A stretch of DNA of 64,000 nucleotides from Strongylocentrotus droebachiensis (taxonomy: Eukaryota > Echinodermata > Echinoidea > Camarodonta > Strongylocentrotidae): assembly GCA_035222895.1 (NCBI GenBank), contig JAVYIG010002102.1, positions 124,001 to 188,000 on the forward strand, given 5' to 3'. Shown here piece after piece: positions 10,705 to 21,138 of the stretch (within the stretch, counting starts at the first letter, position 1; every line of letters starts with the position of its first letter). Both the position numbers and the translations under genes were made by a program. The notes under the pieces are model-generated. The model ran no database searches, had not been told where the DNA came from, and saw nothing but the letters and a program-made list of their open reading frames with translations.

Positions 10705-11198
10705 TAAAACAAAAAAAAATCAGTATTGAGTTATAAGGGCCTAATTTGAGAAACTGTCCCCAGAATCCCTATCATTTGTAGCCATTTCTCTACTAAGATC
10801 TGGGGATCTTGAATGTCAATGAGTTAGAATTAGGAGGAGAGAGTGTGTGTTTGACATGGACTTAATAGCAGTGGCCTGTCGATACAGTTGATGCAGTGAT
10901 AACAGTAGATGTTGCTACATCAAATCTACCCTGGTTCGAAGATTTTGTCTAAATTTACTTTCATTCCATGAATACTATACAGTTGATCTTAATACTGGGG
11001 AGTTGCAGCAGAATAAAACAAGTTCTACAAGTGAGGAGTGAAATCTGAAAAGGCTCAGTATCCTTATCCCTTTAGATGATCTTTTTCTCCATCAATATAG
11101 ATAGAATCGTGCACCAATCTGCCACTCAGATTAATTGAAATTGCAAAATATTGACTCTAACAGACAGCATGCATGTAATTGTGTCTTTTATCCTGCAG
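10705..11198. other. Upstream/intronic sequence of the zinc-finger gene
   Basis: No repeat or ORF is recognised. It ends with a pyrimidine-rich tract and CAG at 11196-11198, the acceptor of the first candidate exon. Confidence 0.4.
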
Positions 11199-11291
11199 AA
11201 AAAGATGCAGCAGTTTCATTACCGGTGAAGCTTAGAGCTGTACAAATCGCCATCAAGTGTGGCAGTCAACAGATAGCTTCTCAGAAACAAG
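11199..11291 (+). CDS. Candidate internal coding exon of the zinc-finger gene
   Basis: A good acceptor (TTTTATCCTGCAG) and donor (CAAG|GTTAGT) bound 93 nt. Only one of three frames is open: KDAAVSLPVKLRAVQIAIKC followed by GSQQIASQKQ, leaving one base of a split codon. That codon is completed in frame by the next candidate exon at 11666. Function is unknown; the peptide has no recognised domain. It is inferred to belong to the zinc-finger gene only by position, orientation and frame compatibility with the next exon. Confidence 0.5.
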
Positions 11292-11665
11292 GTTAGTTTA
11301 TTGAAAGAACTAAAGGGCTAAAGCAGTTCACATTACCTCCTACTGATATTTGAAAAGATATTTGAACTATTCAACAACAAAACAGTCATGAATCTTGTTT
11401 TATTCTCTCTTTTTTTCTAGCTTTCACAGACCAATTATTCTAATTTTTCTACTTTAATTGAAACCATTGTAATATCAAGGTGAACTTCTCCTTTGATATA
11501 TAAGGCACAAGTTCATTGTATGCCTAGCCTCCAGCACTAATTTGTCTTGATATACTATGGGAACTTGGGAAGGTATTACCAATGAATATGGAAGTAGACA
11601 CAGCATTTGCTACAAAATCTTGGGCGAGGGGCTTTGACCAATTGTTTGTTCTTTTCTTTTCTCAG

Positions 11666-11804
11666 TATCCATTCACTTTGGCGATGAACAGCACATTAAG
11701 ACAGAGCACGGTGCGGCTAAGCCAGTACAGACTGAGGATACTGTCCCTAGTAGAGGACAATTAGTTACTCTGCTACTTTTCCACAACACCAAGATTCCAA
11801 GGAG
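11666..11804 (+). CDS. Candidate coding exon with acidic/IKTE-type sequence
   Basis: The acceptor TTTTCTTTTCTCAG precedes it and GGAG|GTAAAG is a reasonable donor. Joined to the split codon from 11291, the frame reads VSIHFGDEQHIKTEHGAAKP then VQTEDTVPSRGQ, resembling linker sequence of C2H2 zinc-finger genes. It leaves two bases, and no acceptor found before 11923 restores the big ORF's frame (the one at 11919-11920 would need one base). The join to the finger exon is therefore unresolved: a further exon, a different donor, or a separate transcript start are all possible. Confidence 0.45.
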
Positions 11805-11922
11805 GTAAAGAACTCGACCATTCGGCATGTATATAATTGTGACCAATGCAGGTAGTTGTTTCGTAGAAAGGCTTTAATAGTTGCCTACTTACGTTCATAA
11901 TAATAACATGACTCCCTAAGAA

Positions 11923-14295
11923 ATGGTAGAGAATCTTGAGGAACTGAAAAGTACAAAAAGGCCAAAAAAAGGAAATAAGCCGGATGAAACATGCTTTCCA
12001 TCTGAGACAAAAGCTCTGAGACATCCATGCCGCAGTGAAGCAAGAGGGCAAACATCAAGGCAGAAGGTCGCAGGGAGGAAGAAAAGAGATATAGGTGATA
12101 TGCAGGAAGTGAAAGAACAAACAAAGCAAGTTGGAGGAAAGGGTGAAGAAAAACTCATTCTAATGAGAGAAGTAGAACTTGCATTAGAAAATAGAGAAAA
12201 AGAAACCTCAGCAACGATGCCCATGCCAGAGTCGGAGATCAGTGAAGCTGAACTAGAGGAGGAGACTGGCAATACTTTGGCGATATCGGAGAGGGGTGAG
12301 GACCAGGGACATGATGCTGAGTGGGTAGAAGAAAATCAAGATGCCTCTACCGACCCTCTCATTGGAAAGAAAAGGAAAAGACAGACAGCTGACTTGAAGG
12401 TCCACGAATCACAGGAGGGAATGTGTAAGCCAGGTGAAATGATTGAACAGAAGGCAATCCATGAAACTGCAGAAAAAGTAACAAAGGAAATTGGAGAAAA
12501 GGGTGAAGAAAATCTCATTCTAATGAAAGAAGTAGAACTTGTATTAGAAGATAGAGAAAGAGTAACCTCAGCAACGATGCCCATGTCAGAGTCAGAGATC
12601 AGTGAAACTGAACTAGAGGAGGAGACTGGCAATGCATTGGCGATATCAGAAATGGATGAGGGCCAGGGACATGCTGCTGAGGGGGTAGAAGAAAATCAAG
12701 ATGCCTCTACCGACCATCACATTGGAAAGAAAATGAAAATACAGACAGCTGACTTGAAGGTCCACGAATCACAAGAGGGAACATGTGAGCCAAGTGAAAT
12801 GATTGAACAAAAGGCAATCCATGAAACTGCAGAAAAAGAAACAAAGGAAATTGGAGAAAAGGGTGAAGAAAATCTCATTCTAATGAGAGAAGTAGAACTT
12901 GTATTAGAAGATAGAGAACGAGAAACTTCAGCAACGATGCCCATGTCAGAGCCAGAGATCGGTGAAGCTGAACTAAAGGAGGATACTGGCAATGCATTGG
13001 CGTTATCGGAGAGAGATGAGGGCCGGGGACATGCTGCTGAGGGGGTAGAAGAAAATCAAGATGCCTCTACCGACCATCCCATTGGAAAGAAAAGGAAAAG
13101 ACAGACAGCTGACTTGAAGGTCCACGAATCACAGGAGGGAACGTGTGAGCCAAGTGAAGTGATTGAACAAAAGGCGACCCATGAAACTGCAGAAGAAGAA
13201 ACAAAGGAAGAAAACATTTTAGATGTCGGCGATGACGAAAACGCCTTTACAACCAGTAAAAAATCAACAGAAAATGGAGACGATGCCATAGCATGCTTGC
13301 TTTGTGATTTGCAATTTGAGACAAAATACTATCAAAGGAAACACATGCGTACAATTCATGAGGAATATAGGCAGCAGTATAAGTGCAGTAAATGTGGTAA
13401 AATTTTCGAGCAGAAAGGTTTATACATAACACATGTCGAAACCCACAAGGACAAAACAGAACGACAAAAATACTATTGTAAGATATGTGATAAAACCTAT
13501 CTGTCAAAGTATTATTACGATTATCACATGGAAAGGCATAATGATAAATCTAAGCTAATCGAATGCGAAACATGTGGTAAAACTCTTACTAGCAAACAAA
13601 GTCTTGAGAGGCACATCAATGACGTGCACATCAAAGAGATAAAGTACATTTGCGATTTGTGTGGGAAACGATTCTACACCAACAGCGAGATTAAGTTTCA
13701 TCAAGAAAGTCATAATATAGAGAGTGCATTTAAATGTGAGGAATGTGGAAAAGGCTTCCTCCTGGATAATCAACTTAAAATCCACAGGAAAAGGGTCCAT
13801 TCCAATGCTGGTCATTGCCGTTGTGAAGTCTGTGGATCAGCTTTCAAGAGTCAAGCCAATCTGAAACAGCACAATCTTACTGTCCATAGTGATGTCTACA
13901 AGTACCACTGCGACGTTTGCGGAAAGAAATTCAAGCGCACGAGTCACCAAATTGCCCATATGAAAATCCATTCCAAAGACCCCGCTAACAAGCGTTTTAA
14001 ATGTGAACTTTGTAATAAGGCATTTCAAACTAGAGGCATGTTCAAGGTGCATATGGATTGGCATAAAAACATCCGGTCACATACATGTGATGTGTGTGGT
14101 AAGTCGTTTCTGACGAAGGGTAACCTGGACAAGCACGAGTATGTTCACCGGGACAAGAAACCCCATGAATGTCAGATTTGTTCTCAGGGTTTCATAGACC
14201 TGCCAGTTCTCAGGAAACATCTAGACGTAATACACAATATCACCCTGAAGAAGATAGTGACGCAGAGAGTGCGCGAAGCCAACGATTCCAATTAA
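11923..14295 (+). CDS. C2H2 zinc-finger protein, 11 fingers, with threefold acidic repeat
   Basis: This 790-codon frame runs from ATG 11923 to TAA 14293. Residues about 70-430 are three tandem copies of a 120-aa (360-bp) charged unit (ILMREVELVLEDRERE...TSATMP...EAELEEETGNALA...ENQDAST...IGKKRKRQTADLKVHESQEG). The KKRKR cluster, a possible nuclear-localisation signal, is intact in units 1 and 3 and changed to KKMKI in unit 2. From residue about 458 to 771 follow eleven C2H2 fingers (CX2C-X12-HX3-5H), first CLLCDLQFETKYYQRKHMRT, last CQICSQGFIDLPVLRKH. Linkers are mostly not TGEKP-like. It is probably a nuclear DNA-binding regulator; target unknown. An in-frame TAA just before the ATG and AG at 11919-11920 mean the exon could start at 11921 or the ATG could be the true start. 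Confidence 0.93.
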   Translation: MVENLEELKSTKRPKKGNKPDETCFPSETKALRHPCRSEARGQTSRQKVAGRKKRDIGDMQEVKEQTKQVGGKGEEKLILMREVELALENREKETSATMPMPESEISEAELEEETGNTLAISERGEDQGHDAEWVEENQDASTDPLIGKKRKRQTADLKVHESQEGMCKPGEMIEQKAIHETAEKVTKEIGEKGEENLILMKEVELVLEDRERVTSATMPMSESEISETELEEETGNALAISEMDEGQGHAAEGVEENQDASTDHHIGKKMKIQTADLKVHESQEGTCEPSEMIEQKAIHETAEKETKEIGEKGEENLILMREVELVLEDRERETSATMPMSEPEIGEAELKEDTGNALALSERDEGRGHAAEGVEENQDASTDHPIGKKRKRQTADLKVHESQEGTCEPSEVIEQKATHETAEEETKEENILDVGDDENAFTTSKKSTENGDDAIACLLCDLQFETKYYQRKHMRTIHEEYRQQYKCSKCGKIFEQKGLYITHVETHKDKTERQKYYCKICDKTYLSKYYYDYHMERHNDKSKLIECETCGKTLTSKQSLERHINDVHIKEIKYICDLCGKRFYTNSEIKFHQESHNIESAFKCEECGKGFLLDNQLKIHRKRVHSNAGHCRCEVCGSAFKSQANLKQHNLTVHSDVYKYHCDVCGKKFKRTSHQIAHMKIHSKDPANKRFKCELCNKAFQTRGMFKVHMDWHKNIRSHTCDVCGKSFLTKGNLDKHEYVHRDKKPHECQICSQGFIDLPVLRKHLDVIHNITLKKIVTQRVREANDSN
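12130..13210 (+). repeat. Three 360-bp in-frame tandem repeats inside the zinc-finger gene
   Basis: Units begin near 12130, 12490 and 12850 (each GGAGAAAAGGGTGAAGAAAA or close). They are highly similar at DNA level, including synonymous sites, so the expansion is recent or homogenised. The encoded segment is acidic, low in hydrophobic residues and probably disordered. Units of this kind are prone to copy-number variation between alleles. Confidence 0.92.
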
Positions 14296-14536
14296 AGAGT
14301 CAGGAAGAGATGGTGTCCCTGCTCGTAAACCTGCTGCCAGACCATCTTCACCTTCAAATTCATGGTCTCAGGACGCTGATAATGACAGTCCAGAATTAAG
14401 TCATCAGGGGAGCTTCAGAAGAGGCAATATTATTCAAGTTCCTGAGGCTAGTGGTGGCCCAGTGGATAAAGAGGCACTTCTGGCTATGATGAATCAATAT
14501 ATTTATAGCAAAAGGGAGAGGAGGCTAATAGATTGA
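14258..14536 (+). other. Open +1 frame overlapping and following the zinc-finger stop
   Basis: In the frame one base downstream of the zinc-finger frame, about 92 codons are open. After CAKPTIPIKES come RDGVPARKPAARPSSPSNSW, DADNDSPELSHQGSFRRGN and VPEASGGPVDKEALLAMM, ending ERRLID at the TGA 14534-14536. The Ser/Pro/Asp-rich composition looks like a genuine protein tail. The frame has no ATG at its start. It could be an alternative C-terminus reached by splicing, or an ancestral tail lost by a frameshift. Confidence 0.4.
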
Positions 14537-14659
14537 TATTGTAACATATTTTCTCTTTCTGGCCTTCCTCTCATATGCACCTGTCCGAGCGGTCAGATAA
14601 TATTGCATGTAACTGAAACGAGCAATAGGATATATGTGTTTAGAGAATGGAGCATAGAG

Positions 14660-15715
14660 AGCAGTCTTGAAGGCGTTTCAAACTATAAATAATGATCTTT
14701 TGCTAGAAAAGATGGCACATTATGGTATACGTGGTGTTGCATTCCAATGGTTTGCTAATTACCTCTTGAATCTCTCTCGGACATTATGCTATAATGAGGC
14801 CAAATCTACCCCGGAAGACTATTACGTGCGGCGTGCCGCAGGAATCAGTTCTTGGCCGTACATTGTTTTTAGTGTATATTAATGATTAACCCTGTTGTAC
14901 TAACTATTTTAGTTTTGCATTGCTTGCAGACAATTCAAATATTTTTCACACTTTTGATGATAATCAAATTGAAATTGATGTAAATGAGGTTAATGAGCAA
15001 CTAGATATAATTCAAAAATGGCGCGATGCTAATAAACTCACTATCAATTTAAAGAAAACTAATTATATGTTTATTTTAAAAAATACGACGGGCAATTTAT
15101 TTAAATGGTGCCCTTAGACTGTCTAATACGGACATTAATGATGTGAGCGTGGCATCTTTTGAAGGGGGTCAAATTGATAGTACATTGTCTTGGAAGCATC
15201 ACATAGATTGTGTCAATAAGTGCGTTCGTAGAAAAGTGAGTTTGCTATTTATATTAAGACGTTTTGTTCTCAGTATATCCTTGTTCTCTTATATAAATCG
15301 TTTATACAGCCCCACATACTCTATGGAATCGAGATATGGGGAAGCAGTTATAAATTTCGCTTGAATTGTATTCATTTAGCTCAGAAGATGGCGGTGCGAG
15401 CTATTACGTTTTCATTATTGAGAACATCCTCCGGACCACTGTTTAAACAATTTGGGATATTGGATGATTTAGGTTTGCATGAACTGGCAGTTTTAACATT
15501 TGTATATGATTTGTATAATAGAAAGTTGCCACACACATTATTAGATTATTGTAAGATTGTACACCATACTAATATGAAACAACAGGAAAAGAAAATGCAA
15601 TGCTACCCTTGCCAATTTGTAGGACATTCACCATTTCTTTTGTTGAACCGAAGCTTTGGAACATCTTACCTCAGAAGATTAGAGAACAAAAAACAAGATA
15701 TATTCATTTCGTAAT
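14660..15715 (+). pseudogene. Decayed LINE reverse transcriptase (CR1/Rex-type)
   Basis: Successive + strand pieces read KAFQTINNDLLLEKMAHYGI and RGVAFQWFANYLLN (palm motif A region and following), a damaged GVPQGS region, LADNSNIFHTFDD (degenerate FADD box: the second catalytic Asp is Asn), EVNEQLDIIQKWRDANKLTI, then the thumb/C-terminal blocks with KMAVRAITFSLLRTSSGPLF and LHELAVLTFVYDLYN. At least four frameshifts or stops separate them. The 5' part and endonuclease are missing. It directly follows the zinc-finger locus in the same orientation. Confidence 0.85.
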
Positions 15716-16090
15716 ACCCTCACAATTGTTTTGATGAACAAATACATTATCTGTCTTGTAGAAGTTAATAATGTTTTGTATTTTGAATGTATACAGTATA
15801 ATGTAATGTTTAATGCTATAGTAATGAACAAATACACTATCGATATATAGGGAACCGAGAAAACCAATTTAGACTAGCACTTGTGCTAACTTTTAGTTTT
15901 CTGTTAGCAACAACTTGAAGTTCCTCGAACTTTTGTATAAAATGTGTTTCATGTAAGCATTAATTAAGCTTTTGCAGTAATTCATTGTTTTGTACATTAT
16001 GTACAGTTTGTATTGTATTGTTTTGCCATGCATAATTTGTTTAATGATGTACATACATTTTGCTGTTGTTAATAAACTGCAAAATAGCGA
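15716..16090 (+). mobile_element. Probable 3' UTR of the preceding LINE
   Basis: AT-rich sequence follows the RT C-terminus and ends near an AATAAA at about 16069-16074, after which the context changes. No other features are seen. Confidence 0.45.
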
Positions 16091-16439
16091 CAGCTAGAAA
16101 CTAGTGTTTTAAGGTATAGGGCTTTAAGGTATAGCAGATTTTCAAATGATAAACAAAATCAATCACACAATGTAATAAATGCTATCCTTTTATTTAGCTA
16201 CATGCCGAATGGTAAAGCGACTGTACGTTCGGTATCAACCATGGTATCCACGGTACTGGGAACCGTGGTTACCATAGCTTGGTATTACGATGGTTTTCAG
16301 TACCATTGTTACCGTGGTTCTATTTCCAAATTACCGTCCACCATAAGAACCATGGTAATTACATGGTATATTTTTATAAGGGTATCAAGAAACATCAAGT
16401 TATTAGCCTATTTAATAATAATAATAACAATTATATTTA

Positions 16440-16495
16440 GCTTTAATGTAGCGCTTAATACAAATGTCTCTAAGCGCTTTACAAATAAACTATTA
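16440..16495 (+). repeat. L2-type LINE 3' tail remnant
   Basis: The TAGCGCTTAATACAAATGT word followed by AAGCGCTTTACA is the characteristic 3'-UTR end shared by L2-type elements. It recurs in copy 3 (about 23868-23905) and near the L2-like LINE (26215-26250). Confidence 0.6.
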
Positions 16496-16859
16496 CATGT
16501 ACCCCGGTCATTGGATTCAGTGATCGCCTGCACACACTGTGTGCACAATCTCCACTCCCTGTTGAGCATTCCAGCTATGCGTTACTTGACGCTCAAAAAC
16601 TGTTTGTCCAACAATGACGGTCGCATCCTACCGGGTACCCATTTAACACCTGGGTGGAGAGTAGCAAATGGACTTACTTTTATTGGTGGTGATAGACTTT
16701 AAATTGCCTCATTAATGTCTCCTTTGCACATCACAGTTTTAACCCTATACATCTAACCTAACAACTGCTGGGGCTCTCTTCCTAACAGGATACCTTCCCT
16801 AGCTGCTGACCAAACGTTTCATCTTCACCTCCGTTGGTCAGCCTCTGGTCACTGTTTAC

Positions 16860-17575
16860 ACACTAAGAAAAAATGGTGCAACTATGCACCTTTAGGGGTT
16901 CAAACCGATGCAACAATAGCAGCACCTTTAGGGGTTAAATCCTGCACCCTTTCTAAAGGTGCAATCCTGCACCCTTTAAAAGGGGTGCCAGATTGAACCT
17001 TTTAGGGGACATGTTAGTACCCTTAATGGTTCAATCCTGCTCCTTTAGGGGTGCAAACCGATGCAATAGCAGCACATTTAGGGGTTCAGTCCTGCACCCT
17101 TTAAAAGGTGCAATCCTTTTCCCATACTCGAGGAATACTCGTGAGATTTGCTCGTACACAAATACATATTAAACATGCATGTTGTTTATTGGTTAGTAAT
17201 CATATAATCAATGTATCTATTGTTAAACGTGAATGTAATTGTAACATGATCAGACAAAATAATTTATTTGTTTGATGATTGCCGAAGGAAAATTCAAATC
17301 ACAAAATTGATGTGCATTGTCATAATTTGTTTAACAAATCATGATAAATGTATTTTTTATGTGAACACGTGTAAAGTAATCATGAATATGCATGCAATAT
17401 GCAAATTTTTATTTTGCACCCTTTTTGGTCGATAGGGTTCATTTTTGTGGGAAGGGTGCAAAATCTTATTTTGCACCCTTTTTTTAACCCCTTTCATTCG
17501 AAAGGGTTCATTTTTATGTAAAGGGTGCAGACTCTTATTTTGCACCCTTTTTTGCACCCTTTTTTCTTAGAGTGT
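16860..17575. mobile_element. MITE with ACACTAAGAAAAAA termini, 716 bp, 2-bp TSD
   Basis: The left end ACACTAAGAAAAAA and right end TTTTTTCTTAGAGTGT are inverted repeats with a 2-base indel. The insertion is flanked by AC (16858-16859, 17576-17577). The empty site is present in copy 3 at about 24262-24280 (CTGTTTACCATTACG), proving the boundaries. The interior has repeated GGTGCAATCCTGCACC and GGGTGCAAAA words that pair with each other. CACTA-like ends with a 2-bp TSD suggest an EnSpm/CACTA-derived MITE, but the assignment is tentative. No transposase is present. Confidence 0.85.
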
Positions 17576-18074
17576 ACCATTATGTAATTACTATTTGAAC
17601 CTAGATCTTTATATTGAACTTCTGGTGTCCAATCTGATTCAAGTTCTGACTCACCATAATTCTCTTCTGTTTGAGTAGTACTTCTTGATTCATATCTTGA
17701 TTATGTACACCTGAATTGGTCTATGTGTACGGACCCTGGTAATAGAAGGTATTATCCTTTTGAAATTTTCGCAAATTTCCGTAATGAACATGATAGAGAG
17801 ACCTGCCAATCGAATTCATTAAATATTTTGTCACGCCGTGCACGGTTCCAAAAAGTCTGTAGATTGCCCCTCGCAAGGAGAATTGTTCAAAAAGCAGAAT
17901 GGTTTCGAAAAACTGTTTTTTGTTTGTTTATTAATAATGATTTTAGCTAAAAGTCACATAAAGTTCAAATTGAAGCAAGTGTACATGTTTTTCTGATTAT
18001 CGAGACATACTGTACGTCGATTAATTTTTATAAAGAAAACCAGTAAATATGTAAACCCTGGTAAAATGAATAGG

Positions 18075-18116
18075 GTGGTGGTGGTGGTGGTGGGGTGGGG
18101 TGGTGGTGGTGGTGGG
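18075..18116 (+). repeat. GGT microsatellite
   Basis: A short (GGTGGT)n tract with GGGG interruptions. The orthologous position in copy 3 (24751-24935) has expanded to about 185 bp. Confidence 0.9.
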
Positions 18117-18552
18117 CATGATTAAAAGGGAGGGGGCACCAGCATAAAGGACACTCTGAAACACACACAGATGAAAAGACCACAAAGTGTGAACACAAAG
18201 CAGGAAAAAACTAATACAGTATAGACATTGAAAACCCCACATTCTGGTTATCAAGGATCATCGTCGTCATTGTTTCTATCTTTACAAGAATCTGGGTGTA
18301 GGTATAGTGCTTCCACGTCATACTTTGTGGTCGTGTGTAATGCTCTTAGGATTCATTACCATGTTTGGCAATTCTCTAGCGAGCTTTGCAGTAGTCAAGA
18401 GAAACTTTAAAAAAGTATGCATACAATTTGTTGAAAAGTCCATTGAAAAGCGGGATTAGTCGCACCCCATGATTGAATCTTCTGGGCCCTATTTTCATTG
18501 GACTTGTTATCAACATGTTGTTACAAACATGCTGTTACCAACATGCTGTTAA

Positions 18553-19208
18553 GGCCCGGTCACACCGCCCGAACTTTGTTGGAGCGTTCCTTGAACGGTA
18601 GGGAGAGGGGGCCGAATTTCGACAACGCCCGTCACCGCGCACAAAATGGGAAACAAATCGAAAACACGGGCGTTGCCTTAGCGGTGCACCGCTGAAGCCG
18701 GCGTTGGTTTAGCCATACCAACGCCAAACCAAAGTTCATCACCGCAATGGATCGCTGCTTCAACGCCCGACACCGTTCCAGCAATCCCGTGTCCGCTCGT
18801 AAAACGCTAATAACCGCTCCACCAAAGTTTGTGCAACGTTTAATCACCGCCCGGGCAAAGCTGGCGAAGCAGCGGTGGTCTAGCGTTCAAGATTTCTGCG
18901 TTGGCCTAGCGGACCAAAGCGTCCACGAACTTGCGTCTAGCGGTGCCAAACTTTGACTGGGCGTTGTTGGAGCGGTGGTGAACTTTGCCGGAGCGGAAAA
19001 TTGCCCGCTCCTCACCGCTCGCAATATTTTGTGCAGCTCAAAAACTTTCGGAGCGGTAGGAGGGACCATCAGCGGTGGCCGAGCGTATACGGCGTTGCCT
19101 TAACGGGGGCCAACTTCTGTTAAACTGTGGTGAACGGTTACGAGCGGTGATGAATTTTTTCACCGCTCCAGGAACGCTCCAGCAAAGTTCTGGCTGTGTG
19201 ACCGGGCC
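18553..19208. mobile_element. MITE with TTAA target duplication (piggyBac-like), 656 bp
   Basis: GGCCCGGTCACAC starts the left end and its reverse complement closes the right. The inverted arms stay similar for more than 45 bp. TTAA flanks both ends (18549-18552, 19209-19212), the signature of piggyBac-type insertion. Paralogues at about 21745-21765 and 25355-25375 lack it and read straight through. The interior is rich in GAGCGGT/ACCGCTC words on both strands. No transposase ORF is present. Confidence 0.88.
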
Positions 19209-20767
19209 TTAACAAAACAAAATCCCAGCCAATTGACAAATGCAAGGATTTCAGTAGCATATACTATTATCAGATATTGTACTTTGTCACTGATTTTTTG
19301 GAAGGGGACGCAATGGAAGCCTGCCGTTATTCACATTCATGCCATTTTATTTACACAGTGCAACAGTGCCTATCAATTGTCATATTCTTTTATTCTTGTT
19401 TGCCATACTTTTGCACTGTATGCGTGCATAATGTGAGTTGTATTTGAAACTGAACGTGCATAACACTGCCTAATTCGCAGTAGTTTGAAGTTGGACGATA
19501 TGTAACAGCTCCATCTTGATTGCGTCTGAAGCAAAAAAGGGAGTAAAGGCCCCTAATTAGTGATGAAAAGACTGGTCTCTACATTCTCTACGTTCTCAAC
19601 GTTCTTTTTTAACTTACATTACGACGGTTAGAATAGTACAGTAGAAGAAATATAAAAAGTAACATTCCATACAAATATAACACATTTTTCCCATCAACCT
19701 TCAACAATGTTACCGAGTCACTGTAAATATTACCGGAATACAGAAAGGTGATAAGATTTGTATTTCTAAATTTTCTACAAATCCTGATATCGAATCGTAT
19801 ACTAGTATTTTGTGATGATTTGCATGTGAAGTTGGTAACCATGAACTAATGACGGCATACCTTATTATGCACTTACACGTAAACAATATATGTGGCTTTA
19901 AATAATTACACCTGAATCATAGTTTTATATTTCGCAATAGAAATAGACTTCATCTTTCGACTGTAAATTGTTTGATATACTATAACGCGAGCTAAATTTT
20001 AGCTCGTTTGAATAAATGCTTTAAAAAAGTTTATATATTGTTTCCATTGTTCTTTGTTTGAAGCCCTGTTGTTCTCTCGTGAATCAGAGTATTAAAAAAG
20101 GCCAAGACTTAGATTTGTAATACGTCATATGATGATTCAACAATAATAATCATTTTGTTACCCCTCTCCCTCCCCCCCCCCCCCCCCCCCGGTTCAAGCT
20201 CTCGCCAAACACTGTTTAATATGAAACGGATGAATCGACGTGATTGTGATGTCTTTTGAAAAGATGTTTGCGAGAGAAGTGGCCGAACTTAGAGAAAATG
20301 AATAATTATGTTTGGAAGTGATCTTCATGCCAGCACCTGTCATTTTTGTGTCTACTTTACAGACCAGCATTCTCTTTCAAAGTTAAATAAGCAAGGAATG
20401 GCAGATTTTGTTAGAAATGCTGTGTTGAAAGTGCTTTTAAGCCCCACTTCACTACTTGTAGCTACCTGCTCCCTCTAAAAAATAAAAAAAAATGCCTAAG
20501 CGGTGCATATTGGTCCCCCGTGATACATTTTTCTTATGTTAATTGAGAGCTGAGTTGATGAGATAACCATGGTTACCATGGTTCTATGTCCAAATTACCA
20601 TCCTTCATAATAACCATGGTAACTATGGTACTGAAAACAAATAAGGGTATCAAGAAACATCAAGTTAATAGCCTATTTGGACTTACTTTTATTGGTGGTA
20701 ATAAACTTTAAACTACCTCATTGATGTCTCCTTTGCACATCACAGTTTTAACCCTATACATCTATAT

Positions 20768-20930
20768 ACACTGTCGCTCATAAAGTTGGAATATTTTGGT
20801 TTTACCCCAATTTATGGAATTATTTTAAAAATAATTTAAAATAATAGATCTAGATAATAGTATACATTCTCAGATTTTATTGAATAATAATTTGACAATG
20901 TGTGTTTTGCGTGACTGCTAAAGCATGTGT
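20768..20930 (+). mobile_element. Probable Tc1/mariner-type terminus (fragment)
   Basis: After TATATA the sequence CACTGTCGCTCATAAAGTTGG resembles the CACTG...TCATAAxTTTGGAAT termini of Tc1-like elements. It sits exactly where similarity to copy 1 stops. No matching right terminus or transposase was found, so only a fragment is supported. Confidence 0.4.
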
Positions 20931-20954
20931 ATGCTACTATGCTTTTCAACTAGG

Positions 20955-21108
20955 GTACCTACGCCCTTAAGTCATAAATGACAGTAATGAGGATTAATGT
21001 TCCACAAAAGGGCACTAATATAGCACATCGACACGGTTTTGATCCTGGGGCCTCACAGTTACGAGGCCATTTCTTGGTCACTGAACCACGACTGTACGCA
21101 GCGGGGGC
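20955..21108 (-). mobile_element. tRNA-derived SINE-like fragment
   Basis: The minus strand has GTGGTTCAGTGACCAAG (A-box-like, D-arm), an anticodon-arm-like GGCCTCGTAACTGTGAGGCC hairpin and CCCAGGATCAAAACC (B-box-like, T-arm), followed by about 90 bp of unrelated body. The spacing fits a tRNA head, but the B box is degenerate, so this is a decayed SINE rather than a tRNA gene. Confidence 0.45.
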
Positions 21109-21138
21109 TAGGGTAGGGGGCAGTTTCCATAAATATAA

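Larger units (their letters stand above)
16200..20570 (+). repeat. Copy 1 of a multi-kb duplicated block
   Basis: The block begins with palindrome-rich sequence made of ACCATGGTAACC-like words (16235-16365). It then has an L2-type 3' tail motif (TAGCGCTTAATACAAATG...AAGCGCTTTACAAATA, about 16450-16490), a conserved non-coding stretch, a GGT microsatellite and a long AT-rich right part. It is paralogous to 20570-23095 and 23700-25430. Two transposon insertions (16860-17575 and 18553-19208) are absent from the paralogues. No gene is recognised in it. Confidence 0.85.

Noticed and set aside
13555-13815. Second gene overlapping the zinc-finger region
   Set aside because: Only an antisense reading of the finger repeats.
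11773-14064. Minus-strand ORFs opposite the zinc-finger gene
   Set aside because: Shadow frames. The plus strand has eleven well-formed C2H2 fingers and the antisense frames show no family resemblance.
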